The notes under the pieces: generated by a model | What the model was told of the DNA's origin: nothing | Database searches by the model: none | Seen by the model: the letters and a program-made list of their open reading frames with translations, nothing else | Program-made: the position numbers and the translations under genes | Source of the DNA: Isoetes taiwanensis | Lineage: Eukaryota; Streptophyta; Lycopodiopsida; Isoetales; Isoetaceae | DNA: 64,000 bases | Reading direction: 5' to 3' | NCBI GenBank assembly: GCA_021234155.1 | Contig: JAJEKV010000003.1 | Span: 17,780,386-17,844,385, forward strand | Shown: positions 47,001-57,916 of the stretch, piece after piece | Layout of the letters: each line of letters starts with the position of its first letter | How positions within the stretch are numbered: the first letter of the stretch is position 1

Positions 47001-49078
47001 CTAGTTCCTCAACATGCCTTTGAGGTATCTTACCATGTCAGCTATGGGGTAGAGAGTCCCTGGGTAGTTTTCATTTTGTAGAGTGTCCACAACCATATTC
47101 GAGATTCTTGTCTTACCAAATCCATTATTTGCAAAGGATTCGATAAGCTGATATATATCCAAAGCAGCGTTCAAAGCATCAGAGTGTGCATAAACATATG
47201 GAAGTACCTGGGAAATGATAACCTTTGAAGCTTGAGAATACGGCCTGCAACTATCAGCTCTGATAAACTTGTTGACTCGGAATGGGAGTTTACTTCTCTT
47301 ATCATATCTGGTCATCAAATACAAACCCCTGTTATGGTCGTTTACTTCAATTGTAATGTTGAGGAAATTACATTTAACTCCCGTTCTTTTATTGTTAAAT
47401 TTAGCACTATATTCTGTCTCATCCTTTATGGCAAGAAAATTCAGATTGTAAATAGGATTCTGAGTGCCTTCAGTAAGAAATTCCATCACGTCACCACCAT
47501 TAATAACACGAGATCATCAATATACCTAGTCGCATATGTTGAAACCTATAGATGTCTTTAAATCTGCCTTGATGTGCTAATTTTAGAATGAACCTTAATT
47601 CAAACCATGCTAAGTACATGTTGCACCATGCAGGGCTGCATGCAAAGCCCATGGGAATCCCTTTTATCTGCTTCCATACCTCTCTACCAACAAGACAAAA
47701 AGCAGGTTGCTTAGCAACCATGCATTCATGGCTTTAAATTTATCCTTTTTGAGTAAGCTCCGGTGACATTCTCTTTGTCTTTTTATAAGACTTAGCCCAT
47801 TTGATCATCACAGTATCATTTTTGTATTTAAATAACATGTCGAAACATGTGTTCTCCTCTCTCATGTATTCCCATATCATATCTGCAATATCGTCCATAA
47901 TTTCAATAATGCCTTCATCCCCAAAAATGGGTATATTTTCATAGCATCTCATAATGTCAGCCGAAAAGACATCATGTACCCTGTTTGGTAGATTAAGTGT
48001 GACATCATAAGATGAATTCGTAATCCAGCATGCATTAATTTTCCTTGGATTCCAAAGTTTATATTTTTTGGTCATTTTAAAACATACACTAGGCCATATC
48101 TCAATGAAATTATTTAAGGCAATGAGTAATCATAGAAGCAATTTCCGTGAACAAAGTGTTATGGGCATTTGTAAGCCATCTGTACTCACCTTTATAAAAA
48201 CTGTATGTTGCCATTAAGTATGGAAGATTGTTGCTTTTGATGTCTAAGCCCATAAAGGTTTTAATGACTTCAATACATTTAGTATGTATGTCAATTGCAC
48301 ACATCAGGCTTTTTTCAAAATCTGGTCCATCTAATCTTCTTCTGGCCATTTCTGCAATATGCTTAGGGCATATAAAGACAGCATTATTCGAAGCTTTATC
48401 TACTCCAGCAATGTACAAATTCCTGTTAAGCCAGACAACATTCCTTATCACTTCTTGGTCGAGCCATAGAAATCTTTTTGGTTTTAATGCTTGTTTTAAG
48501 TCCACAACCTCAGCAAATGCAATCTTCTGTAGCAACCAAATTATATTAGCTATATCACCATCCGAAAGATCCAGCAAATTGTATTTATGCACCACAAAGA
48601 ATTGCTTGCATAGATTATCAAATTCATCCATGAAATCTTGAATACTAAGCGCTTGGTCAGGGATGTGATTAAGACCATACGAGAAAGCTTTTCTGAGTTT
48701 TTTACAATGAATGATATCCAGGTCAGTAGTTCTTATATGCCCAATAGAGATATCTATGAATCTGCTGAGATTTGGGTTTCCACATGGACATTTATTTGCT
48801 GCTCCATCAGCGAATATAGCGTAAGGTTTGTAGACCTTATCTCTAATCTGGTCAACATACTCCCAAGCAAAGGTGGTATTATCAATAATTTCTATACCCC
48901 TTTCCTGAAACAGCTCATAAAAAACAGTTTGGAATATTTTTCTAACACTCAAAGCATCTAATGCTTTGGAAAGAAATTTCATGTGCACGATTTTCTTATC
49001 TGAAGCATTTCCATTTTTGCTAAGATGCTTGGTCTTATTAATGTCTCTTTCAATGGTTCTGATCTTCAATACATCCAC
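47001..49078 (-). pseudogene. Reverse transcriptase ORF, several frameshifts (copy 2)
   Basis: The N-terminal part (49078-48110) is continuous through the point that is broken in copy 1 and reaches GEYRWLTNAHNTLF. Further on it is broken near 48110, 47745, 47700 and 47510, the last within the ARYIDD catalytic motif region. The pieces 48075-47740, 47721-47500 and 47489-47001 carry VFSADIMRCYENIPI, QIKGIPMGFACSPAWC and the C-terminal tail. Each lesion differs from those in copy 1. Confidence 0.75.
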
Positions 49079-49354
49079 CTACACAAAATGTTACGATCAG
49101 AAGTGCAAGATATCTTTCAAAATACAATTTTAAAAGTATTAAAGAATAACATCTATTCAGTATTGGTGACTTGATATTTATACGCACATCAGCAAATAAC
49201 CAAATACTGGTCAGGATGTCTTATATCAAAATATGTTCAATGAACAAAGGCCAAAATGGCATATGTATATCAAGTTTTTTTAAGCAAATATGTTGCTCAA
49301 TCACAAAGGGTATACTTGAAAAAACCCTTGGACTGCTAAAAGGCAACTTAGTAC

Positions 49355-50836
49355 TCATATTGATTCTTCAACAATTTCTACTTTCATAGCAGAATTGTCT
49401 TCTGAAGAAATATCCTTGTTACCACCTTTGGTAATGTTGTATTCTTCCCTGCTGTCAATAGTGTTTGTAGCTATCTTCTGTTGTATCACTTTAGGATCTT
49501 CAGTAATCCTTGGTGGCAGTTTTGGTGTAATATATGAACCCTGTTTGTTTCTCATAGCACCATACTTCATGTATGGCCTATCCCAGTTTGCAGATCTGTT
49601 GGAGGCAAAGGATTCCTTGAGGAATGAAACAGGCCTGATCATCTTTTCAGCAATGTCAACTAACTTGTTATTTCCAAATAAATCCTTTAAATTTGCATCA
49701 GTATTTTCAACGATATGCAGTGTCATATTAATCAAGACTTTTCTTACCTCCAAATATGAAATGAATGCCAGAACAGCAGGCCTCATTATCTTGTTCAGTA
49801 TTTTGGATAAAATCACCATTCTTAACATAGGGGTAGCATCAGGGTAAATAGCCTCCATATGATTGATGAAATACCAAATTCCTTGATCGAACCATATGAT
49901 CCCACACTTACATTCCTCCTCCTTTTTGTTGGATTTCTTAAACCCAATTTGAAATACGGGCAATGTGATCTCCACATTCTTTTAAGATAATAGTCATCAC
50001 GTTCAATGTTGCCAAAGGCCATATGCCCTTTTTGGCTAATTTCAATAGGGGTATCCTTTATGCAAACTTGTTCAAAAAAATCCATTTTAAAGGGCAGATC
50101 CACTTCCAAAATGCTGAATGTCTTTTCAAGTTTGTATGCTGCATATTTGGCAGTTCTAATTTCATCTTTTGTAATACCTGCAAGTGCAATCCAAGTATCC
50201 AAATCAATAGGAGCTAAAGCCCCAAAATTTTGGCTTTTCCATATTGCATGCTCATATATAACAGCATAGCACTCTACTGTCTGCTCAATAATGACAGGGA
50301 AACAAGTAGAGTTTGCCAAAGTTAATTCAGGGACAGAATTATCATCAGAACTATTCTGATCTTGATTTGTTGCCACCACCTCTTTTTTATAGTTCATGGT
50401 AGAAAGATCTTCATCAATAAGGTCTCCATCCGAAAAGAGGCAATTAGGCATATCCCCTGTCACCTCCAGGACATGCTTTTTGCTGCTATCATTCTCATTA
50501 GTAAACGTAGGTTTAATGTTATTGGCTTTATCCAAAGCCATAATCCCTGTCATGAATTTGATGGCAGCCTCATCTTCACTGCAAGTTCGAGAATATAAAA
50601 TACTATTCATATCATTGTATGTGGATACCAGCACCTCCTTACATTTGGCAAATTCAAAACTGAATTTTTTCATAGTGTGAAATACCTTGAACCATCCGCT
50701 GAACCCTAAATATGTGACTGGAGACAGACTCTTGTCCAGCAAATTAAACTCTTTAAATGTAATAAAAGAGTGTATGTCCTTATTTCTTATACAACCCAGC
50801 AAAGTTTGAACAGCGAAGTTAGGGCTACTAATCTGG
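49355..50836 (-). pseudogene. Zinc-rich protein upstream of the RT, 5'-truncated and frameshifted (copy 2)
   Basis: The frame from about 50836 to 49822 runs unbroken through the point that is shifted in copy 1 (MNYKKEVVATNQDQNSSDD), showing that the two copy-1 ORFs were one. It loses frame near 49950, where the 22-bp deletion removes part of the Cys/His cluster. The second part (49975-49355) continues to the same stop as in copy 1. The first ~25 codons of the exon are missing because the copy is truncated. Confidence 0.6.
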
Positions 50837-50839
50837 CAC

Positions 50840-51565
50840 CAAAATATGCTGCAATTTGGTCTCTCTCAGCGGGAGACATGTTTGCGAGGAAGGCGGGGAG
50901 CGGCGGAGGAGCTGCAGAAGCACAAATATCACGCAAAAAACAATCCATTTATTTATTATTTTTATAAAAGCTATCTTAATACCCAAACCTGCTGCTGTAG
51001 TGACAGGTGGAGGTTGGTTGCTTCGAACATCAGCACGATTGCCCCTACCTCGTGGAGTCCTCCTCCTATTTTGTCCAAACTCTTCCCTTTCCTCTACACA
51101 ACAAATTAAAACTCCATGCATAAACTTACATACCTAATTAGAGGGTAAAGCATATAAAAACTATATAAATACTTACCTTCGTCTTCGTCATTCTCCGTAC
51201 GATCGCGATTACCTCTATTCATCGCCGAGAAAAATAGCACATCTAGATCAAAAGAAATTATGAGAGAAACATTTGATAACCATGAATGATATGGTTGCAA
51301 TAATAGAATGATACTTACAAACCATATAGATGATAAATAGTATTTTGATGGTTTGAAATGTGCTACCAATGAGCCCCGGCAGACTTACTGCAGTCTTGAC
51401 CTTCTTGACCGAGGGCGGAGGGGGGGACGCATAATGCCATGAATATTGCATCAGCAGAAAGAGGGCCACAATGAGGAAAACCGCGAAGAATTGAGCCTCC
51501 GCCATGACTATATATATTAATTTGAACATAACGAGAATTAGCGAGAGAAAAGCTTTGAACAAGTG
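50840..51565 (-). CDS. Candidate multi-exon gene fragment: small membrane protein and/or RGG-like ORF
   Basis: Exons chain in phase on the minus strand. The first, from ATG at 51504, gives MAEAQFFAVFLIVALFLLMQ, a clear hydrophobic N-terminal segment, ending TATGGTTT/GTAAGT near 51320. After acceptor TTGATCTAG near 51243 the next encodes VLFFSAMNRGNRDRTENDED, ending at GTAAGT near 51175. A third, after TTGTGTAG near 51087, is Arg/Gly-rich (RRRTPRGRGNRAD). A fourth, after GCTTCTGCAG near 50917, reads PPPLPAFLANMSPAERDQIA and runs into the truncated RT copy at 50839. The RT unit may have cut this gene. A start at MNRGNRDRTEN giving a gag-like product is an alternative. Confidence 0.4.
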
Positions 51566-51649
51566 TCTTTGAATAAATACCTAAATTTATATTCTTATCT
51601 TCTTATTTATATTAGAAAAGTATCTCGTATATATGTATGGGGTGCATAT

Positions 51650-51950
51650 CGAACTCTAGGTTGCCATATTATCAGGCCATGTATCATGTCATACACCGAA
51701 CCCTAAATTATCCACGTGGCATTTTTAGTGCCACATCATGAAACCCTACATTGCGTGTGGCACATCATCAAACCCTAGGTTGTATCACGTCGCGACTTCG
51801 TATTGCCACATCATAGTCAGTGCCATGTCATCAAACCCTAGCTTGCGTGTGCCACATCATCAAACCCTAGATTGTGCCACATGGCATTTACAATCTAGGG
51901 TTTGATGATGTAGCACACAAAACCTAGGATTTGACGTCTGTAGCGACACT
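51650..51950. repeat. Short interspersed motif repeats (AAACCCTAG / GCCACATCAT)
   Basis: Phrases such as GCCACATCATCAAACCCTAG recur five or six times in about 250 bp, some inverted. It looks like a decayed MITE or minisatellite. Confidence 0.55.
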
Positions 51951-52000
51951 TTATCTACAAGTTATGATTAATAATTTATTTACCATTAATAATAATTTTT
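51951..52000. repeat. 50-bp direct repeat, copy 1
   Basis: The stretch from TTATCTACAAGTTATGATTA to AATAATTTTT is repeated exactly at 52710-52759. Confidence 0.85.
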
Positions 52001-52406
52001 AGCGCAACAGCCTAACCTCGAGCGTCACGTTATCTTCAAGCCCAGCCTATCCACGTGTATCAAAAAATGAGTTGGATTCTCTAAACACCATTAGATTTTG
52101 ATCTAACTAAAGGAACGACGGAGAAAAATCCTAATCCATGCCTTTTGGAGACCGTCGTCTCCCTCATCTTTCAAACCCCTGCCTGTCAGAGCAATTCGCC
52201 ATGCTCGGGTCTGCCTGCTTCGCCAACGTTCTTTCAAAACTAATGGATCTCTAATGGCAACAGATCTATCCTTAACAACGGCTGAAAAAATAATTGCTTC
52301 GTGACTTTTGGAGAACGGGCATTTCTATTCTATTGCAGGATTTAGATGATCTAGGTTACAACTTTCCTTCTTGGCATTTGTCTGCAAAAGCTTCAGACTC
52401 TTCGAA

Positions 52407-52468
52407 AAAGCTCGGTTTAGCACTGAAGTATATTAACAAAGCTCGGTTTAGCACTGAAGTATATTAAC
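52407..52468. repeat. 31-bp perfect tandem duplication
   Basis: Two identical 31-bp units starting AAAGCTCGGTTTAGCACTG are directly adjacent (52407 and 52438). Confidence 0.9.
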
Positions 52469-52709
52469 TGGCCCATTTTGCATGAATGTTTAATTCTATT
52501 TTGGCAAACAGGAGCTTTAGAATGAGCTCTACACATCGATTCTTCCACTATTCCAAATCAGGCGCGAGGGCACTCAAAAAAGATAACAATGCTCTTTTTT
52601 TTTTCAACTTGAGCTTGATTCAATAAGGATCCACAAGTATTTGCAGTTGGATAGCCAAGACAACAGTACTTGCTTCAAGGTAAAAATTTGTGCACAACAT
52701 TTTTTCTTG

Positions 52710-52759
52710 TTATCTACAAGTTATGATTAATAATTTATTTACCATTAATAATAATTTTT
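52710..52759. repeat. 50-bp direct repeat, copy 2
   Basis: Exact copy of 51951-52000. The intervening 709 bp could be an insertion flanked by the duplicated segment. Confidence 0.85.
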
Positions 52760-52853
52760 TTGATTAATAAATTACTTTTTTCATTAGTAATTTTGAATAA
52801 AAAACATTTATTTGTTGCAACAAGCCTCAAATAGGAAGACAAAATTATATTAA

Positions 52854-54244
52854 TCACTTCTTGCAAGCATTTAACAGTAGCTTAGCCATCTCAAGTGGAT
52901 CACCACACTTCATATGTCGTCTCTCTCTCACAACTATATCAGAAGAAAGCCCTGCTGTTTTGAACACATCGATGACGCGAACAATAGATGGGAGATCCAT
53001 GTGCACCAGCTCTCTATCCATCATCATTTGGACCTTCATATGTTGGGTGATGTCCAATGTGCTAGAGTATCGGTCGGTTGGGTTTATCTCAACACACAAC
53101 CCCATAAGCCGCATTGCCCGGACAAAATCAAGGAGCATCTAAATAATGTAGCCCAGGGAATATATGTCGATATCTCATGCCCCCATGATGCTTGGTCATC
53201 GATGATGATGTAAACACTCTCTTCTCCCACCAAGGTTATCGCATCTGCTTCCATCTTGTAGTGTATAACGGCTCTTCAACTTGGGCATTAAGCCCTTGCA
53301 AAAAAAAATGGAGGACCGTGTCCCAATCACCAATAGCCACCCACACATTTGTAAGGGGAGTCATCAAAATGGAGTTTGACCCTTTTTGCAATTGAGCTTT
53401 GTGTGTGTCCAACCTGAGCGTGGATGGCATAGACTCATTCAAGAGCGAGAGCTATTTCTCGGGACGTACTTATACACGAGTCTCATTTTGGCTTTCCACT
53501 CGCACTTATCTTCATATCAGCCCTTCTTGGAGCACTATGCATTGCATTTGACCATCTCCTATAAGAAGAGAATTGGCTCGGAAGATGGTCAAGTAATTCT
53601 ACAAAGGTTCCTCCATTCATGAATGGCAAGACTACCATTGGTCCCTGTGGCTCATCTCCACAAAAGACCTCAGGGGCAAGTCCAAGGGGTGTGGCCAATG
53701 CTGGACTTTGGCTCTTGAAACGGATATACTTGTCAGCCAACAACCATGATGCAGCTCTATCTTGGCCTCTCCACACAATGCCAGTATAATAGTCATCTTG
53801 ATTAAAGTACAGGGTTCCCAAGATCTGGATTTGGTATATCTGGCAGTCTTGTTTACTACCAATGCACTTTACAACTCCAACAGCATCCACAGGAATGCTG
53901 TCAATAAATGCAGCACATTTATCATGAGCATGTAATGATAATCTAGCCCCTGCACCAATAGAGCTCCCACCATGGATAAGACTATCTAACTCCTTCACCT
54001 GTTCATCTTTGAGACTGCTACTGGCCATCTTGTGATCTTTGCGTCGGACCTTTGCACTTCGCCACGAATTAGCCCATCGTCCCACGTATGCCTCAGCATA
54101 GGGGCTCATAAGTGGCACTTTATACTTAAGTAGCATCCTCAATTCTGGCTCAGGATTGCAAACCCAAGACTTTAAGTTCTTTCTCATCATATTCTCCAAC
54201 TCGGACTCATGCTCGGCCACCTCCCACATAATTCGGACCGACAT
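52854..54244 (-). pseudogene. Protein-kinase-like pseudogene
   Basis: The minus strand shows, in the right order but in different frames, pieces that fit a kinase fold. There is a hinge-like MVVLPFMNGGTFVELL at the end of a 253-codon ORF (54244-53483), a WDTVLHFFLQGLNA helix (about 53340), a DIDIYSLGYII segment (about 53160, the DxxSxG region), and CVEINPTDRYSS (about 53070, the Arg-containing C-lobe motif). The Lys/Glu pair of the N-lobe and the HRD and DFG motifs are not recognisable. It is probably a captured or decayed host kinase lying inside transposon sequence. Confidence 0.45.
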
Positions 54245-55137
54245 TCTTTCTCAACCCGATGCTACAAAACGGTTAATTCGATCATCGGGTTTGCATATGT
54301 CGTTTCGCCTGGTGCAGGCGCATATTTGATTGATGAGGATGCCTAATTTCACTAAGCATCTCTGTCCTTATCGAGGCCATTTTTATGCCTACAAACTAAA
54401 ACAAAATAATGAATACAAAAGCCAAGCATGCACAAAGTAAACGCAACATAATAATGACAATATCAAACATGTATGCACTATATATTCATTACTTATAACA
54501 CAGCCCTATGGCGACTAATACCTTATTCGATCCCCACCCCAACCCCCAAAAAAGCAAGAAAAAAAAAAGAAGAAAAAAAAAAAAAACTAAATAGGTTAGA
54601 TTAGGGTATTCGACCCACGGTCAATTTACATTCAGATACTAGTTAATTAGTTAGCGATAGTCCCGAAATTTAGTTAACTTTTTAACCAAAAACACTACCC
54701 AAACTTATCTTCGCACCTTATTCGGATTAGTTAGCAAAATTAACTAAAAATTAACTAAATTAGAAATTAGCACTAAAAGTTAAATCACGTGCTTATAATT
54801 TTTTATGCCTTTGGCTAACTTAACTAGACATGTTCAAAATAATTTAGTTAACTAATTAAGTTATTTTTTAACCAAAGCTTTTAGTGCGAAATAGTATTAC
54901 ATTAAGTTAGCCTAACCTATTTTTTTTAACTAGCACTGGTGTGAAGGGAATCATCCGATTCTTCGTTAACTTAACTTAACGATAAAAATAACTTAACTAA
55001 ACTTGACCATGGGTGCGAATAGACCCTTACTCGGATCAAAAGCTAGATTTGGCTAGATAATAGAGGAGGCTTTGGACTGATGGAATAAGCTAGATAGACT
55101 AGATTAGATCGGTTGGATTAGGCTAGAGTATGATTAG
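54245..55137. other. No gene; TTAACTAA-rich sequence
   Basis: From about 54590 to 55010 the sequence is dense in GTTAACTAA/TTAGTTAAC-like motifs on both strands, and an A-rich run lies at about 54550-54585. No coding potential. Confidence 0.5.
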
Positions 55138-55705
55138 GACCCGAACACGTGGTCCTCCCCACTCATGGTGGAGCCGACCATGCCCTTTCCCTAGCCACCT
55201 CTACCTAATAAAAATAATAAGAAAGGTGGGACTAGGGCCCGAACATCTGGTCCCCTCCACTCATGGTGGAGCCGACCATGTCCTTGCCCCTAGCTACCTC
55301 TAGCTAAAATCCCGACAATGAACGTGAACTAAGGCCCAACACTGGTCCTCTCCACTCGCGGTGGAGCCGACCATGTCCTTGCCGTAGCCACCTCTACCTA
55401 AGAATGAGAAGAAGAGTGGACTTGGACCCGGACATCTGGTCCTCTCCACGCAAGGTGAAGCCGACCATGCCCTTGAACAAGCCACTACAATTTTATTTTA
55501 GACCTAACAAATAACAAGTCGAAGTCGACTTGAACCCAGTACGTGATCCTCTCCACTCTAGGTGGAGCCGAATGCGTCCTTGAACAAGCCACTCCTTAAC
55601 CTAGGAAAATAAAATTTGATCATAGTGGAAGTGGACTTGAACACAGGGTACACATGGTCCTCTCCACTCTAGGTGGAGCCGACCCGCGTCCCTTGAACAA
55701 GCCAC
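55138..55705. repeat. Minisatellite, about six units of 90-110 bp
   Basis: Each unit contains GGTCCTCTCCACTC, GGTGGAGCCGACC and a CCTTG...AGCCAC tail. Units start near 55138, 55228, 55327, 55417, 55525 and 55629. They vary by small indels. Confidence 0.85.
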
Positions 55706-55841
55706 TCAGGCCAATTTTTTTAACCTATTTAAAGCTATAAAAAATGCAAGTGTGATGAACTTACCAAATGAAGAACGCAGCAGACAAAGATCCTGCCGGG
55801 CCCAAATAAAAAAGGACAGCTGCCAAACCTGCAACAAAAAG

Positions 55842-56501
55842 TTAAAAGAATAAGAACAAAAGAAGAAGAAGATCGAAAAAAATAAAAAAAATAAAGTGGA
55901 AAAAATAGAAAATCAAGAAAAGAAAAAAATAATCAAGAAGAAGATAAGGGTGGGAGAAACAAGAGAAGGGGGGAGAAGAAATAAGGGAAGGGTCAAGATG
56001 GGAAGGGAAAGCAATTAAGGAGAGAGGAAGAAATGATTGGGGGGGGGAGGGAGGGAGGAAGAGAAGAATAGAATCGAAGGGGAAGAGAAAGAATAGAAGG
56101 AGGAAGAAGGGAAGAAGGGAAGGAAAAGAAATATGAAGAGAAAAATAAGAGAAGGAAAGAAGAGATAAAAAAAATAAGAGAAGAAGAAAGAATCGAAGAA
56201 GGGAAGAAGAGAAAGGAAGAATAGAATCGAAGAGAAGAGAATAATAGAATCGAATAAGATAAGAGAATAAGAGAAGAGAAGAATAGAATAGAATAAGAGA
56301 AGAGAAGAATAGAATCGAAGGGGAAGAGAAAGAATAGAAGGAGGAAGAAGGGAAGAAATAAGGGAAGGGAAGAAGGGAAGGAAAAGAAATATAAAGAGAA
56401 ATGAGAGAAGAAATGAGAAGAAATGAGAGAAGAAGAGAAGAAGAAGAAGAGAACGAAAGAAGAGAAGGGGACACGAAGGAGGGAAGAAGAAAGGAAGGGG
56501 A

Positions 56502-56537
<36 letters not shown>

Positions 56538-56570
56538 AAAAGGAGGAAGAAGAAAAATGAAGAACACACA
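55842..56570. repeat. Polypurine (GA-rich) tract
   Basis: About 730 bp of the plus strand is almost pure purine, with AGAAGA, GGGAAGAAGG and an (GAAA)n run at about 56500-56540. The internal segment GAATAGAATCGAAGGGGAAG recurs near 56064 and 56308, showing amplification. Long ORFs on the opposite strand are low-complexity Ser/Leu/Phe and not genes. Confidence 0.9.
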
Positions 56571-56773
56571 AAAAAAATTGAAATCTAGGTTAGGCATGCA
56601 CCTTTCAATCCAAAAAACCTATTCAATCTAAAAAATATGATGTACTAACCTTAGAATAGTTGCTTGCAGGTCGATCAGGGTACTAGCGCCGCAGATCGCC
56701 CAAGAAGCTCGAAGAGGAAGCGAAAAAAAAAAGTTCCGGAAAAGCCGGCCGCCCGCGGTTTGAAAAAATTACA

Positions 56774-56880
56774 GAGCGTCGCATGCGACGTTACGTCGCA
56801 TGCGACGTTATTTCAAACACGTATACATACGGTTCTACGTCGCATGCGACGTCCCCGCGACGTATTTTGTTATAGCGACG
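56774..56880. repeat. Palindrome island, right
   Basis: Three perfect GTCGCATGCGAC palindromes (about 56778, 56792, 56838) are followed by CGCGACGTA and TAGCGACGTTA. Compared with 36284-36745 the order of motifs is mirrored: TAGCGACG outermost, palindromes inside, AAAAGCCGGC further inside. Confidence 0.7.
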
Positions 56881-57107
56881 TTATGGACTTTATATTTTTT
56901 TTGGCGTCTTTTTTTAATGTGATGCTCATTAAAGTTTGTCCCTAGGCTTATTTGAACAATCCTGAGGCATGCATGCAGTCAATCACATTCCGGATTCTAT
57001 TACTACCAGCGAAAATTTTAGTGACCTAAATATATCTACCAGAACGTGATTTTCTGAAATATCGTCATGAAAAGAACAATTATTTGTATGAGCGAAGTCG
57101 AATCGCC

Positions 57108-57235
57108 GTTCCTGGGGACGGTCGCCCGCAGGACGCTTCGCGGTTTGACAGGTTCTCCCGGATCAATCTTGGATTTTTTTAGTCCTGCTCGGAGCTGGGT
57201 CCTTGAACGGAGGACGATGTCACGTCAGCACAAAG
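57108..57235 (+). repeat. Diverged fragment of the 1.13-kb satellite
   Basis: CGCGGTTTGACAGGTTCTCC and the following CTTGAACGGAGGA match, with substitutions, the CGCGGTTTGACAAGTTCTAC ... CTGAACGGAGGATCC segment of the satellite array that starts 1.2 kb to the right. Confidence 0.65.
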
Positions 57236-57916
57236 TATGATTGACTCTGAAAGACGTGAATCTCTCTGCTAAGCTTCTGCCACTTCTTAGAGAATTAAAA
57301 ACTTCAATTCAACTCGGACCAAGACGAAACCTACTCTACTTCCTGTAAGATATCCAAATGGCAAAACCCTGCTGCAATTTATAGGACGAAACATAAGATC
57401 ATCCTCGCTTTTTTCGAACCCTGAGCCTGACTAAATTAATTAAACTGAGCGACGATACAAGCTTTCTTTATAATCATTTATTCATGTTTTCATCCTACAA
57501 CGATGGTTCTATATTTCCGTAAGGATATAGCCATTTGAATCAAATGGAGGAAGTTAACATAGGTTCTCATCGGTTATGAAATTTATGCATACCTATGCTG
57601 TTCTGAGCAACCTAAAATCTGAGCAAGTTTTGTGTAACAGCCTAAAATCTGCATACCTCAAAACACTTGAACATAGCTTGATTAGCTGCATCACAGAGCA
57701 AATTGCATTAACCAAAGCCAAGCAGCTTTTCAAAAGTTAAGCCAAATTCGTGCCACAAAACAAGTCTACAGAAGCAGATCCGTGAAGCTTTTTAGAGTAC
57801 AGAAATGATATGCAAAAAATATGGTCAGATAGGGAAACCTCGTGGAAACTTTATATTAATTACCCCCGAAACTAACAGCGTTTCTGATGGAACACAAAAT
57901 TTGATCTTTTAACTTC
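57236..57916. other. No supported gene
   Basis: AT-rich sequence without repeats or a convincing ORF. Confidence 0.5.

Larger units (their letters stand above)
44941..50839 (-). mobile_element. Reverse-transcriptase unit, copy 2 (5'-truncated)
   Basis: Homologous to 38853-44767 with long identical stretches. It lacks the 173 bp that end copy 1 (44768-44940): similarity stops at CTGGCAC (50833-50839), where unrelated exon-like sequence begins. Relative to copy 1 it has a 22-bp deletion near 49950 and several clustered small changes. Confidence 0.8.

Noticed and set aside
38853-50839. Hammerhead ribozyme in the RT units, as known from Penelope-like elements
   Set aside because: I looked for a CTGATGA core followed by GAAA and suitable stems on both strands. 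The only CTGATGA noticed (near 50345, minus) lies in coding sequence without the partner motifs.
55842-56597. Long minus-strand ORFs up to 251 codons
   Set aside because: They are the complement of a polypurine tract, giving only Ser/Leu/Phe low-complexity protein in several frames at once.
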